Origin: Neotamlana sargassicola
GTDB taxonomy: Bacteria; Bacteroidota; Bacteroidia; Flavobacteriales; Flavobacteriaceae
Assembly: GCF_020523965.1 (NCBI RefSeq)
Contig: NZ_JAJAPX010000003.1
Location: 434,001-498,000, forward strand
DNA length: 64,000 bases
Reading direction: 5' to 3'
Part shown: positions 8,212-16,862 of the stretch, piece by piece
Layout of the letters: each line of letters starts with the position of its first letter
Position numbering within the stretch: the first letter of the stretch is position 1
Translations under genes and position numbers: made by a program
Notes under the pieces: model-generated
What the model was told of the DNA's origin: nothing
The model's input: only the letters and a program-made list of their open reading frames with translations
Database searches by the model: none

Positions 8212-8286
8212 AAATCTCGATCTCGCTACAACAGAAAAAGCTTAACACGAAAGTGTTAGGCTTTTTTTTATGTGTTTCGCGAAAGC
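8212..8286 (+). repeat. Duplicate of tRNA-Met 3' end plus terminator (tRNA remnant)
   Basis: The bases from 8212 repeat those from 8042 at a constant offset of 170 bp for about 75 bp with few differences. The copy includes the last 17 nt of the tRNA (T-loop to discriminator), the CTACA tail, the complete terminator (stem identical, loop GAAA in place of GTAA, 8239-8269) and the following TTTCGCGAAAGCT. No other tRNA parts remain, so this is the tail of a lost second tRNA or a partial tandem duplication. The 8059-8403 interval holds no gene. Confidence 0.8.
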
Positions 8287-8304
8287 TCTCTTTTAACCAC
8301 TGCT

Positions 8305-8330
8305 GTCATCGCGAGGCACGAAGCGATCTG
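8305..8330 (+). repeat. Dispersed GTCATYGCGAGG-type repeat
   Basis: GTCATCGCGAGGCACGAAGC followed by GATCTG belongs to a repeat family seen again at 56061-56088 (opposite strand), and in diverged form within the hsdS start region. It is common in Bacteroidota intergenic DNA as I know it. Confidence 0.6.
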
Positions 8331-8403
8331 TTTGTAAATATGCTTTACTATTAATTATATTTGAGTTAACCTAAAAAGAACTCGACGCTTCAAAAAAGAA
8401 ATA

Positions 8404-8958
8404 ATGTACACAATAATTGATGTTGAAACCACAGGAAAAGGTGGAAAAATTACGGAAATATCTATTTTTAAATATGATGGTGAATTTATTATTGATGAAT
8501 TTACATCGCTAGTTAATCCTGAAACCTATATTCCCGAATATATTACGCAGCTTACTGGAATTACAAACGCTATGGTTGCAAATGCGCCTAATTTTAAACA
8601 AATAGCTAAACGTATTCTAGAAATAACTAAAAACAGTGTATTTGTTGCTCATAGCGTGAATTTTGACTACAATGTAATACGCAATGAGTTTAAAGCTATT
8701 GGCATAACATTTAATAGAAAGAAACTATGCACCGTAAAACTTTCTCGCCAATTATTACCAGGTCATAAGTCTTATAGCTTAGGACGTATTTGCAGCGATT
8801 TAAATATTGAAATTGCAGCGCGCCACCGAGCTCGTGGCGATGCTGAAGCTACGGTAATTTTATTTCATAAACTGTTGCATACAAAAAATGCTGAAATTGC
8901 TTTTAATGCTGCCCTAAATAAAACCGTTATTAAAAACCAATTGAGATTGGATTTTTAG
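8404..8958 (+). CDS. DnaQ-like 3'-5' exonuclease (DEDDh family)
   Basis: A 184-residue exonuclease of the Pol III epsilon type. DEDDh residues are visible: IIDVETTG (Asp6, Glu8), FVAHSVNFDYNVI (third Asp), and HRARGDAEAT (catalytic His and final Asp). Flavobacterial relatives often carry an additional C-terminal GIY-YIG or UvrC-like domain; here the protein ends just after the exonuclease fold (KNQLRLDF). It could be a stand-alone paralogue or a gene shortened by the neighbouring restriction locus, whose hsdR stop lies only 9 bp beyond, in convergent orientation. Substrate unknown; DNA repair is likely. Confidence 0.85.
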   Translation: MYTIIDVETTGKGGKITEISIFKYDGEFIIDEFTSLVNPETYIPEYITQLTGITNAMVANAPNFKQIAKRILEITKNSVFVAHSVNFDYNVIRNEFKAIGITFNRKKLCTVKLSRQLLPGHKSYSLGRICSDLNIEIAARHRARGDAEATVILFHKLLHTKNAEIAFNAALNKTVIKNQLRLDF

Positions 8959-8967
8959 GATATAAGA

Positions 8968-11841
8968 TTACCCAGCCATACCTTCTAAAAACACCTGCAC
9001 GAATTTCTTCATTTTTAAAATAATGCGCTCCCCTATTTCTCTAGCTTTTAGTATACTTGGTCTGTTATCTAGACATTTAAAAACCTCATCTCGTATAGGT
9101 TCTTGTCCGCTATACACATAACTATCTATTAATGCGTTAAACTGTAGTTGATCCAGTCCTTCTTCTTCGCATAGTTTTGATAATGCCATAACTTTTTCTT
9201 GTTGCCAGAACTTTTCAAACTCGTCTGGTATATCATCAGGATTTTCAATATGTGGTAGATTTTCTTCTATAAACTTCTCTATAAGTTCTCGTTTGCTACG
9301 TAACTCTACTTCGCCACCTAACAGATCGATAATAGCTTTTTTCTGTGCTTTTGCTTCTGATGGTTTTGACTCTTTTAGTTTAGCTAATAGCTGTAAAATG
9401 TAAGCGACATTAATTTCGTCACGATGTATTAACTCTAACTCAAAATCAATGTCATCAAGAATAGACGTTTTATGTTTTTGCTTGTCGGTTTTTACTTTAT
9501 CGTATAAGTCCAGGTATTTACTTTTATAATCCTCAAAAGTTTGCTCGTCAATACCTAAATCATCCCAATCGAAATCTACATAAGATTCCAACACGTTTTT
9601 AGCTCGTAACAAGCGCCTAAAGGCTGTAACAAATTCTAATTCTTGGTTTTCATCTTGTAAATCGTCAACACTTTGATAAGTTGGTGTAATTTGAAGTAGA
9701 TTGTTTAAGGCTTCATCAAATTTTGAAGCGATAGATTCATAAGGCGGCAAAATAATCTCTTCTTTGGCTTCTTTATTAGAAAACAACGTAATGGCTTCAT
9801 CTGTTGCGCCTTTTAAATTCCTGAAGCAAATAATATTTCCTTGCGATTTTTGTTCACCTAGAATTCGGTTGGTTCTAGAAAAAGCTTGTATCAACCCATG
9901 ATACCTTAAATTTTTATCGACATAAAGTGTATTAACCTTTTTAGCATCAAAACCAGTTAACATCATATTTACCACAATAACAATATCTAATCGGTCTTTG
10001 TCTTTAAAAGTGATTTTCTCTCGTTCTTTTAAACGCTTACTAATGTCTTTAAAATAGTTCTCGAACTGTTTACTGTCTTTGGTAGAAAAACTAGTATTGT
10101 ACATACTGTTATAATCAGCAATGTATTCGTCTAACTTTTCTCTAGTATGTTTACCATACACTGCACTTGGTTCTGCAGCTGCATCAAATTCATCTTCTGT
10201 ATCTGGTAAATAATCCTGTGCTGTTTTACTGTCTTCATTCGCACCAAAAGAAAATATGGTTGCTATGCGCAAGTTATGTTCTCCTGCTTCTTTTTTGCGT
10301 TTAAAAATACCGTAGTATTTTATTAGAACATCAATACTACTTACTGCAAATAATGCCGAATACGCTTTATTAAAAGTTTTAGAATTATGATAGTTTATTA
10401 TATAATCGGCTATTTTTTCTAAGCGTTTCTCATCTTGAAACACTTCTGCTTTATCAATATCTTCTACTTCAATATCAATAAACGTATTACTTTTTTGCTT
10501 GTATTTACCAATGTATTCTATACCAAACTTTAGTACATTACCATCTTTAATAGCATCTGTTATCACGTATTTGTGTAAGCACTTGCCAAATAAGTCTTTT
10601 GTGGTGCGCTTACCTAAATCGTTTTTTGAAGCATTATCTGCAAAAATAGGTGTTCCTGTAAACCCAAATAACTGACTGTTTGTAAAATAGTTGGTAATAA
10701 GCTCGTGCGTTTTACCAAACTGACTACGGTGACACTCATCAAAAATGATAACAATACGTTGGTTTTTTAATGCTGCTAATTGGTTTTCGTATCGTGTTTT
10801 ACTTATGGCGTTGTTTAACTTTTGTATGGTGGTTAATACCAATTTTGAATCGTCTGTAAGTTGTTTTACTAGACTACTGGTATTATTTGTAACATCTACA
10901 CTATCTTTTTTAAAGCTGTTAAACTCTTTCATGGTTTGGTAGTCTAGATCTTTACGGTCTACCACAAACAATACTTTATCTACTTGTGGTAAATCCATTA
11001 AAATCTGACTCGCTTTAAACGAGGTTAATGTTTTACCGCTACCTGTTGTGTGCCATACATAACCATTATCGTTACTAGTTTTTACTTGCTCTACCAATTG
11101 CTCTACTGCAAAGAATTGATACGGACGCAACACCATAAGTATTTTATGAGTTTCATTACGCACAATGTACTTAGCAATCATTTTACCCAAATGATCAGGA
11201 TTTAAAAACGAAGCAGCAAAATCTGTAAGCTCTTTAATATTTTTGTTATTCACATCGCTCCAAAAAAAGGTTTGTTTTACCGATTGCAACTCGTTATTGG
11301 CTAAATATTTAGTATTTACACCATTACTAATTACAAACAATTGCACGTATTGAAACAACCCATTGTTACTCCAAAACGTATGTTTTTGATAGCGGTTAAT
11401 TTGATTAAATGCTTCTTTAATTTCTAAACCACGACGTTTTAACTCTATTTGTACCAGCGGTAAACCGTTTACTAAAAGCGTAACATCGTAACGGTTTTTA
11501 TATACACCGTCTTGGGTGATTTGGTGAGTGACTTGAAATAAATTTTTAGACCAATCTTCGCTATTAAAAAACTGAATATAAGTAGGCTCACCAGCATCGT
11601 TAGTAAACTGAAACCTGCCTCGTAAGGTTTTGGCTTTGTCAAACACATTACCTTTTGCTAAGTGATTTAAAACGGTTTCAAACTCTTTATCACTAATTAC
11701 TAGATTATTAAAACGTTGTAATTGTTGTTTTAAGTTAGCTAACAACGCATTACTATCTGTTATTTTTACAGACGTGTAACCTAATCCAACCAGTTGGGTT
11801 ATTAAGTTTTGTTCTAATATAGCTTCAGATTGTGTGGTCAT
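8968..11841 (-). CDS. hsdR: Type I restriction enzyme R subunit HsdR
   Basis: A 957-residue motor and nuclease subunit that translocates unmethylated DNA and cleaves it. The N-terminal PD-(D/E)xK nuclease shows Asp119 in NRYDVTLLV, Glu133-x-Lys135 in QIELK, and the RecB-like QxxxY motif (QINRY, 147-151). The motor has Walker A TTGSGKT (265-271), DECH (368-371), FTGTPIF, and VNMMLTGFDAKKVNTLYVDK followed by QAFSRTNR. All catalytic parts seem intact, so the enzyme should be active. It is the last gene of the hsdM-hsdS-STAND-GGCT-hsdR operon, starting 8 bp after the GGCT gene. Confidence 0.97.
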   Translation of the reverse strand: MTTQSEAILEQNLITQLVGLGYTSVKITDSNALLANLKQQLQRFNNLVISDKEFETVLNHLAKGNVFDKAKTLRGRFQFTNDAGEPTYIQFFNSEDWSKNLFQVTHQITQDGVYKNRYDVTLLVNGLPLVQIELKRRGLEIKEAFNQINRYQKHTFWSNNGLFQYVQLFVISNGVNTKYLANNELQSVKQTFFWSDVNNKNIKELTDFAASFLNPDHLGKMIAKYIVRNETHKILMVLRPYQFFAVEQLVEQVKTSNDNGYVWHTTGSGKTLTSFKASQILMDLPQVDKVLFVVDRKDLDYQTMKEFNSFKKDSVDVTNNTSSLVKQLTDDSKLVLTTIQKLNNAISKTRYENQLAALKNQRIVIIFDECHRSQFGKTHELITNYFTNSQLFGFTGTPIFADNASKNDLGKRTTKDLFGKCLHKYVITDAIKDGNVLKFGIEYIGKYKQKSNTFIDIEVEDIDKAEVFQDEKRLEKIADYIINYHNSKTFNKAYSALFAVSSIDVLIKYYGIFKRKKEAGEHNLRIATIFSFGANEDSKTAQDYLPDTEDEFDAAAEPSAVYGKHTREKLDEYIADYNSMYNTSFSTKDSKQFENYFKDISKRLKEREKITFKDKDRLDIVIVVNMMLTGFDAKKVNTLYVDKNLRYHGLIQAFSRTNRILGEQKSQGNIICFRNLKGATDEAITLFSNKEAKEEIILPPYESIASKFDEALNNLLQITPTYQSVDDLQDENQELEFVTAFRRLLRAKNVLESYVDFDWDDLGIDEQTFEDYKSKYLDLYDKVKTDKQKHKTSILDDIDFELELIHRDEINVAYILQLLAKLKESKPSEAKAQKKAIIDLLGGEVELRSKRELIEKFIEENLPHIENPDDIPDEFEKFWQQEKVMALSKLCEEEGLDQLQFNALIDSYVYSGQEPIRDEVFKCLDNRPSILKAREIGERIILKMKKFVQVFLEGMAG

Positions 11842-11849
11842 AAAATAAT

Positions 11850-12461
11850 TTAAAATATCAATCCTTCTTCTTTTTCCCAGTCTCTAACATTTTTTCCATT
11901 TCCTAAAAAAGAGGTATCTAACCAAACCTCTAAAAACTTTTCTGAAACGTACCTGGAACCATCTCTACACAATTTATAATAAGGAACATTTGGTAATAAT
12001 TCATTATTAACTAATTGCCTACCATTAAATTTTTGTGGCGCTACAAGAGCATAAGCATCTGTAAATGGGGAGCTAGAGTTATAAAAATCTTGACAACGTA
12101 TTTTAACTAATGAATAACCAACCTCTCGTTTAACGAAATTTTCGAAATCACCTGTTTCCACTTTACGTAGCACTCCATTTGCTTTATCTTGTATATTACC
12201 AGTATATTCTAAATTAAATACTCCGAAATATTCGTCTCCGCGTTCTGGGTCATGGTAAATGGACCTGCTACGAACATTCTCATCTGGATCATAATTTAGT
12301 ACACGTTTTATCCCAAAACCCATAACAGGTTGTAGCTGAGTTGAATTGCTAATTGTTTCTTGTGAAGAATATTGATTTATCAAACTTCCATAACCAAATA
12401 AGTTAAACCCCTTACTTTCCTCTAGAAATTTTTCCCAAGGATATATTATTAAATCATTCAT
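11850..12461 (-). CDS. Gamma-glutamylcyclotransferase (GGCT/AIG2)-fold protein inside the hsd operon
   Basis: A 203-residue protein with the GGCT/AIG2 signature FGYGSLI (residues 22-28), the glycine-rich loop that holds the gamma-glutamyl group. EYFGVFNLEY (77-86) resembles the conserved second strand, and KREVGYSLVKI (111-121) matches the family segment that supplies the catalytic Glu (Glu113 here). By family, it would cyclise gamma-glutamyl amides to 5-oxoproline or process amide-linked peptides; the real substrate is unknown. Its ATG shares the A of the upstream STAND gene stop (TAATG), so translation is coupled, and hsdR starts 8 bp later. This suggests a joint role with the ATPase within the restriction locus. 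Confidence 0.7.
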   Translation of the reverse strand: MNDLIIYPWEKFLEESKGFNLFGYGSLINQYSSQETISNSTQLQPVMGFGIKRVLNYDPDENVRSRSIYHDPERGDEYFGVFNLEYTGNIQDKANGVLRKVETGDFENFVKREVGYSLVKIRCQDFYNSSSPFTDAYALVAPQKFNGRQLVNNELLPNVPYYKLCRDGSRYVSEKFLEVWLDTSFLGNGKNVRDWEKEEGLIF

Positions 12462-15184
12462 TATTTACTATGCACTTTTTTTAAACTATCAAATCTTTGC
12501 TTTGTTAATTTATACGACAACCAACCGTTACCCTCGATCCTCCCGACAAGATTTTTAGCTTCTTCAAAATTTATTAAAGACTCCTTTATTTTACCTTCTT
12601 TACTATTTATAAGGCCTAATATACATATAACTCTAAAATACCTCATATAACTATCGTAGCTGTTATTTTTAGCATATAAAATACTTTTATCACAATACAC
12701 TCTGGCTTTATCATACATTCCATACTTGTAATATAACTCAACTAACTCTGCCGATGCTAATAAAACAGATTCTACATATTTTATATCTCTTAATTTTCTA
12801 AAACTAATCAATAAGTATTGTTCTGCAACTTTAAAGTTTTCCGGACTTTCATTTTTACGACAATAAATTCTACCCAAACTAAGCAAATTTATCATAGACC
12901 AACCAAATGGCCCTTGAACCTTAAGTGCTTCAGAAACTTTCTCGGTGTAATGTAAACTTTTATCTAATTTATCTTGATCGCAATATAATAATCCTAAATT
13001 GGTATTAAACCCTAATATCCATCGATCTTCACCAATACCATTATACTTCTTTATTGCTTCAAGAAAATATCGCTCTGATTTTTCCGAGCTTCCATAACGC
13101 CAATAAAACATACCTGCAAAATTATAGGCTTGAGCTTGTTGCACTTTATAACCTTCCATAAGTTTTATTGTTCTTTCAAAATGTGTAATAGCATTCAACA
13201 TTTCTCCATTACGCTCGTACTTTCTTGCTTGTTCTAAAGTTATAAAGGCCATATTTAACTGTCCTAGTTTAACCTTATCAGATTCTGTAAATTTATCAAT
13301 TTTAGCAAGTATAGATTGTGTTAATTTATTATCTCCTATTTGACTTGATAAATAAGTGCCAATTCGGTAGGCCTCACCCAATAATTCAGATTTTATATTT
13401 GTTTTTTCCAATAGTTTTATTGCTTCTTCAATAAGCGGTAAACTATTTTCTCTTTGTTCTGTACTTTTAATAACTCTTGCCTTAGACATAAGTAACCTTG
13501 CTCTCTGTTCTTGGTCATTAGTTTTATCTAATAAAGGATTATAAATGTCTTCTAAAAGAATATAAGGACCAAACTCATTAAGTATTCTTTCTAAACACAC
13601 CAACATGTCTATTGCTAATTGTATGTGTGTATCGCTACTTTGCTCGATAAAATAAGTTATATTTTCATATTCTAACCTAATTTCTTCTTTCAACAAATCT
13701 ACATCTGCCATAATACTATTTTTTCCATGAATAAACTCATCTATTTCTTGCAACCTTTTATATGCAGCTAAATGAATGGCATGTACATAATCTTTAGAAA
13801 ATTTATCGCGACTATTTTCTTCGTTTATCCCTAATAATTCTCTAAAAAGAATAATTATTTCATATCTATTTCTAAGTCTGGGATGATACTTCTGATCTCT
13901 TAAAAAACTTCTTTTGTTTAAAATTATTACTTTTTGTTTGGTTTCGCTGCGATTAATAAAACCTTCCCAATGTGGCAGGTTATTAATAAAAAAACCATTA
14001 GGAAAATACATAAGATGCTTATAAAATTCTTTCTCTGTTTTAGATAGTTGTCCGTAAGTCCAATCAAAAACATTATAAAGCGATTTATGCCTATTACTAA
14101 ACTCTCGAAACAAATTTGGGATAGGTTTATTAAAATGAAATTTAAGATCGGATTGTATATCTTCAAAAGATATTTCGCTATGAGAACTAGAAGTTGCGAT
14201 TAAGTGTATTCCTAAAGGTAAGTTAGACACTCGATGGCATAACTCTACAATTATACGAAACTGCTCTTTAGAGAATTTATCGTTTTTATAATCTAAATCG
14301 TCGGTTAAACTATCTTGATTGTATAGTTTACAAAATAACTTTATTGCAGTATACTCCTTAGTTAAATCTCCTTCAAAATCACCAAATTCATGTAGTGGTA
14401 TATTAGATAATGGCTCCACCTTAAAATTAACACATGCTTCATCTAGATTTGTTCGACTTGTTATAACCACTTTAATAAGCTCATTATTATCTACAAGTGG
14501 GTTAATAATTTCACTAAAAATTTTTAAACTAAGTTCACTATTATCTAAAACTTGTTCATAATTATCTATAAAAATTATGGTAGGTCTTTGATAGTCTTTT
14601 GCAATAACACCGTAGTTTTTAATACGTTCTTTTGCTCCTAAAGCGGTATTTACTATTGTAATTTTTGTATACTTTAAAATATCGTTAGTTGTATCTGTAG
14701 GTTTGCGAATATCTTTACTATTTACATTTTCAAAATCCATGTAAATTTGGTTTACAAACTCATCATTAAGTAAGGTGGTACACACATACTCTACTAGTTT
14801 TGTTTTACCAATACCTGCTTCTCCCGACACTACAATAATTCTGTTTTTATTAGAACGAAGTAGTTTAGTGAGTTTATTTACATTATGTTCGTTTTCTACG
14901 TATTTATTAGAAGAGTTTGTAATTGGTATTCTTTTAGAGTGATCTATTAATTCACTAGTTACAGTAGCAGGATGGTTTTCTTCTTTTTTAATTCGAACTT
15001 TAAAAAACTCGATGCTTTCAACTAAATCTTTAAGCTTTGGCAAATATTTTAAAACAAAGTAAACAAAAACCAAAACACCAATTATTATAGATGCTAAAAG
15101 TGGTTTACTTGAAAAATAATTAAGTATATAATTTACTATATCGTTTATATCAAAATCTACTTGAAAAAATAAAAGATACATCAC
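12461..15184 (-). CDS. Membrane-anchored NB-ARC/STAND ATPase with TPR-like C-terminus
   Basis: A 907-residue protein. One N-terminal membrane helix (about 29-46) is followed by a STAND NTPase module: Walker A GEAGIGKT (121-128), Walker B IIFID (203-207), the arginine finger/sensor segment VVITSRT (239-245) and a GLPL-like box NLPLGI (321-326), the marks of NB-ARC/AP-ATPases. The C-terminal 400 residues are helical repeats with TPR-like periodicity (for example AYNFAGMFYWRYGSSEKSER and NLGLLYCDQDKLDKSLHY). STAND proteins are regulated switches used in plant resistance and in bacterial anti-phage defence (Avs). Lies between hsdS and hsdR; coupled by TAATG to the GGCT gene. A gap of 254 bp to hsdS may hold its own promoter. 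Confidence 0.85.
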   Translation of the reverse strand: MMYLLFFQVDFDINDIVNYILNYFSSKPLLASIIIGVLVFVYFVLKYLPKLKDLVESIEFFKVRIKKEENHPATVTSELIDHSKRIPITNSSNKYVENEHNVNKLTKLLRSNKNRIIVVSGEAGIGKTKLVEYVCTTLLNDEFVNQIYMDFENVNSKDIRKPTDTTNDILKYTKITIVNTALGAKERIKNYGVIAKDYQRPTIIFIDNYEQVLDNSELSLKIFSEIINPLVDNNELIKVVITSRTNLDEACVNFKVEPLSNIPLHEFGDFEGDLTKEYTAIKLFCKLYNQDSLTDDLDYKNDKFSKEQFRIIVELCHRVSNLPLGIHLIATSSSHSEISFEDIQSDLKFHFNKPIPNLFREFSNRHKSLYNVFDWTYGQLSKTEKEFYKHLMYFPNGFFINNLPHWEGFINRSETKQKVIILNKRSFLRDQKYHPRLRNRYEIIILFRELLGINEENSRDKFSKDYVHAIHLAAYKRLQEIDEFIHGKNSIMADVDLLKEEIRLEYENITYFIEQSSDTHIQLAIDMLVCLERILNEFGPYILLEDIYNPLLDKTNDQEQRARLLMSKARVIKSTEQRENSLPLIEEAIKLLEKTNIKSELLGEAYRIGTYLSSQIGDNKLTQSILAKIDKFTESDKVKLGQLNMAFITLEQARKYERNGEMLNAITHFERTIKLMEGYKVQQAQAYNFAGMFYWRYGSSEKSERYFLEAIKKYNGIGEDRWILGFNTNLGLLYCDQDKLDKSLHYTEKVSEALKVQGPFGWSMINLLSLGRIYCRKNESPENFKVAEQYLLISFRKLRDIKYVESVLLASAELVELYYKYGMYDKARVYCDKSILYAKNNSYDSYMRYFRVICILGLINSKEGKIKESLINFEEAKNLVGRIEGNGWLSYKLTKQRFDSLKKVHSK

Positions 15185-15234
15185 GTTATTTTAATTAATG
15201 GTTAAAACATGAAACTACCTTATTTACAAACGAA

Positions 15235-15299
15235 TATAAAAATTTTTAGAGATAATGCAGTTAAAACAGTTGACTGGTTTGTTGTATAAAAATTTTTAG
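15235..15299. repeat. 15-bp direct repeat upstream of the STAND gene
   Basis: TATAAAAATTTTTAG occurs at 15235-15249 and again at 15285-15299. Each copy has a palindromic AAAAATTTTT core. The position, 50-115 bp before the STAND start codon in the hsdS-STAND gap (15185-15438), suggests an operator. No exact TAnnTTTG box was found there. Confidence 0.4.
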
Positions 15300-15438
15300 T
15301 TTTTAAAAACAAAAAACTCATGCAATGGTATGTTTTTCAACTATTAACATTTAAATTAACAAACGTTTCATCGCTGCGAAGCGGCTTGGAGAAATACTTA
15401 TTTAGAAGTAGCCAAAATTTAAAATATCCCAAATTATA

Positions 15439-16638
15439 TTACACAAACATTTGCTGCAACAAGCCTTTTTTAAATTGTTGTGTGGCTTCTATTTGTTGGG
15501 TAACGGTTGCTATTTTGGTATCTATAGCGCTTAAATAGCTGGCGATTTTTTGTTGCTCTTCAGTTGATGGGAAATTAATCTTCATCTTTTTGAACATTGG
15601 AAGCCTTAAAGACTTGACAGTTGAACCAACTGATTGAGACAACAAGTAATTAGGGTGTTGAACTAAATGATAATAAATGAATTTTCCTAGACAATTTTCA
15701 AATTTCATAATTGCATATGTTCTCTGATGTAGGTCAAACTTTCCGATAAAATATTTTGGAATAAAATCCTGTCCTTCTCCGGGAACAATTACAGCCTCAT
15801 CATCAAATAAATAAATACTACTTGTTCTAATATCTTCTGACCTGTCAAAGAATGTGTATTCGCCATCCAATGACGAATCAACTCTATTGGAACTTCCTGT
15901 GGTAATGTAACTTACATCTCCCAACTTCTTCTCTTCCCAATTTGGGTAATCACTGCCATTATCTTGTTTAAAGCGTAGTTGTTGGCTAAACAGTTGTTGC
16001 ATCACGCCTTTTTTGTACTGCTCCAGTAGCTCCTTTTTTTGGTTGAGTTGCTGTAGTTTGCTATCTACTGCGGTTAAAAATTGGGCTATTTTTTGTTGTT
16101 CTGGTAGGGATGGAAGATTGATTTTAATTCTATAGAAATCGCCATGATTTAAATCTGGTATAGTAGATGTTCCAGCCAATTTAAGAATTGTGTGTTGAGT
16201 TCTATGGCTATTCAAAAAGAAAAATAAAAAATCTTTATCAACATGAGAATCAAATTTGATTTTGAAAAAGTTATTATGAAAAGCTCCTTTAACACCTGTG
16301 ACTACCTGACCTGTATTACCTGTCCTTGTCATTAAAATATCTTTTTCTTCACATAATACCGATTCTGGTGGATTGAGAATATAATATTTTTTTGTTGATC
16401 CTTCTTTTAAAAATTCATTGGTGATGTAAAAATGTGCATTTTCAATAGGTTCCAAATATCGATCGGCAATAGCTATTTGCAAACCTTGATTGATTTTAGT
16501 TACCTCTTTTAACGTTTTTTCGTTCCACTCACCATCAAATTCCTTAAAACGCAATTGTGGCACCAGTCTTTTAGGTGCTTTTAAAGCGATGGTGTCGTGA
16601 CTCGCCATGACGTTGGTATTGTTGTTTTGTGCTGCCAT
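15439..16638 (-). CDS. hsdS: Type I restriction-modification specificity subunit HsdS
   Basis: A 399-residue DNA-recognition subunit that dictates the bipartite target of the methylase and nuclease. Two target-recognition domains are each followed by a conserved coiled-coil repeat: EQQKIAQFLTAVDSKLQQLN near residue 183 and EEQQKIASYLSAIDTKIATV near residue 366. The N-terminal 20 residues (NVMASHDTIAL) look derived from a GTCATTGCGAGG-type repeat rather than from HsdS proper, which begins around PQLRFKEFDGEW. Start ATG at 16636-16638. A repeat-filled gap of 224 bp separates it from hsdM. Confidence 0.96.
   Translation of the reverse strand: MAAQNNNTNVMASHDTIALKAPKRLVPQLRFKEFDGEWNEKTLKEVTKINQGLQIAIADRYLEPIENAHFYITNEFLKEGSTKKYYILNPPESVLCEEKDILMTRTGNTGQVVTGVKGAFHNNFFKIKFDSHVDKDFLFFFLNSHRTQHTILKLAGTSTIPDLNHGDFYRIKINLPSLPEQQKIAQFLTAVDSKLQQLNQKKELLEQYKKGVMQQLFSQQLRFKQDNGSDYPNWEEKKLGDVSYITTGSSNRVDSSLDGEYTFFDRSEDIRTSSIYLFDDEAVIVPGEGQDFIPKYFIGKFDLHQRTYAIMKFENCLGKFIYYHLVQHPNYLLSQSVGSTVKSLRLPMFKKMKINFPSTEEQQKIASYLSAIDTKIATVTQQIEATQQFKKGLLQQMFV
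16586..16611 (-). repeat. Diverged repeat copy within the 5' end of hsdS
   Basis: Minus-strand GTCATGGCGAGTCACGACAC then CATCGC matches the dispersed GTCATTGCGAGGCACGAAGC-type repeat at about 21 of 26 positions. It encodes VMASHDTIA. Confidence 0.45.
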
Positions 16639-16657
16639 TTATAGGTTTGTTTGGTTT

Positions 16658-16850
16658 GCGTGAGGGATAGCAATGGAAATCCTTTTTGTGAGGTACGAGC
16701 AAAAAGATTGTAATGTATAGCCAGACCCTTGGGGCACGCCCAAAAAGGTTAGCATCTCGATACAATTTGCTCGTACCTCACAAATCACTCGATGTGACGG
16801 TTTTGAGATACAATTTGCTCCTACCTCGCAAATTACTTGATGTGACGGTT
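16658..16850. repeat. Composite palindromic repeat between hsdM and hsdS
   Basis: Two head-to-tail units of about 48 bp (16754-16802 and 16805-16850) share ACAATTTGCTCSTACCTCRC and GATGTGACGGTT. Bases 16692-16715 hold the same TTTTGTGAGGTACGAGCAAAA stretch inverted. The outer part, 16658-16684 (GCGTGAGGGATAGCAATGG then AAATCCTTTT), resembles the right arm of the 55804-55937 element. The interval interrupts the hsdM-hsdS gap and holds no gene; short frames through it are repeat-derived. Confidence 0.65.
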
Positions 16851-16862
16851 TGTTTTGCATTA

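Noticed and set aside
12461-15184. The STAND protein as a LuxR/MalT-type transcription activator
   Set aside because: No helix-turn-helix is seen at the C-terminus and the protein has an N-terminal membrane helix.
15320-15538. Plus-strand frame opposite the 3' end of hsdS
   Set aside because: It lies mainly on the complementary strand of the well-supported hsdS gene and has no promoter or family match.
16754-16850. Two tandem repeat units as a CRISPR array
   Set aside because: Only two units, almost directly adjacent without spacers, and no cas genes nearby.
16571-16860. Short minus-strand reading frames between hsdM and hsdS (for example 16571-16765 and 16639-16860)
   Set aside because: They read through tandem and inverted repeat units and the hsdS start in another frame; the protein sequences reflect the repeats and have no other support.
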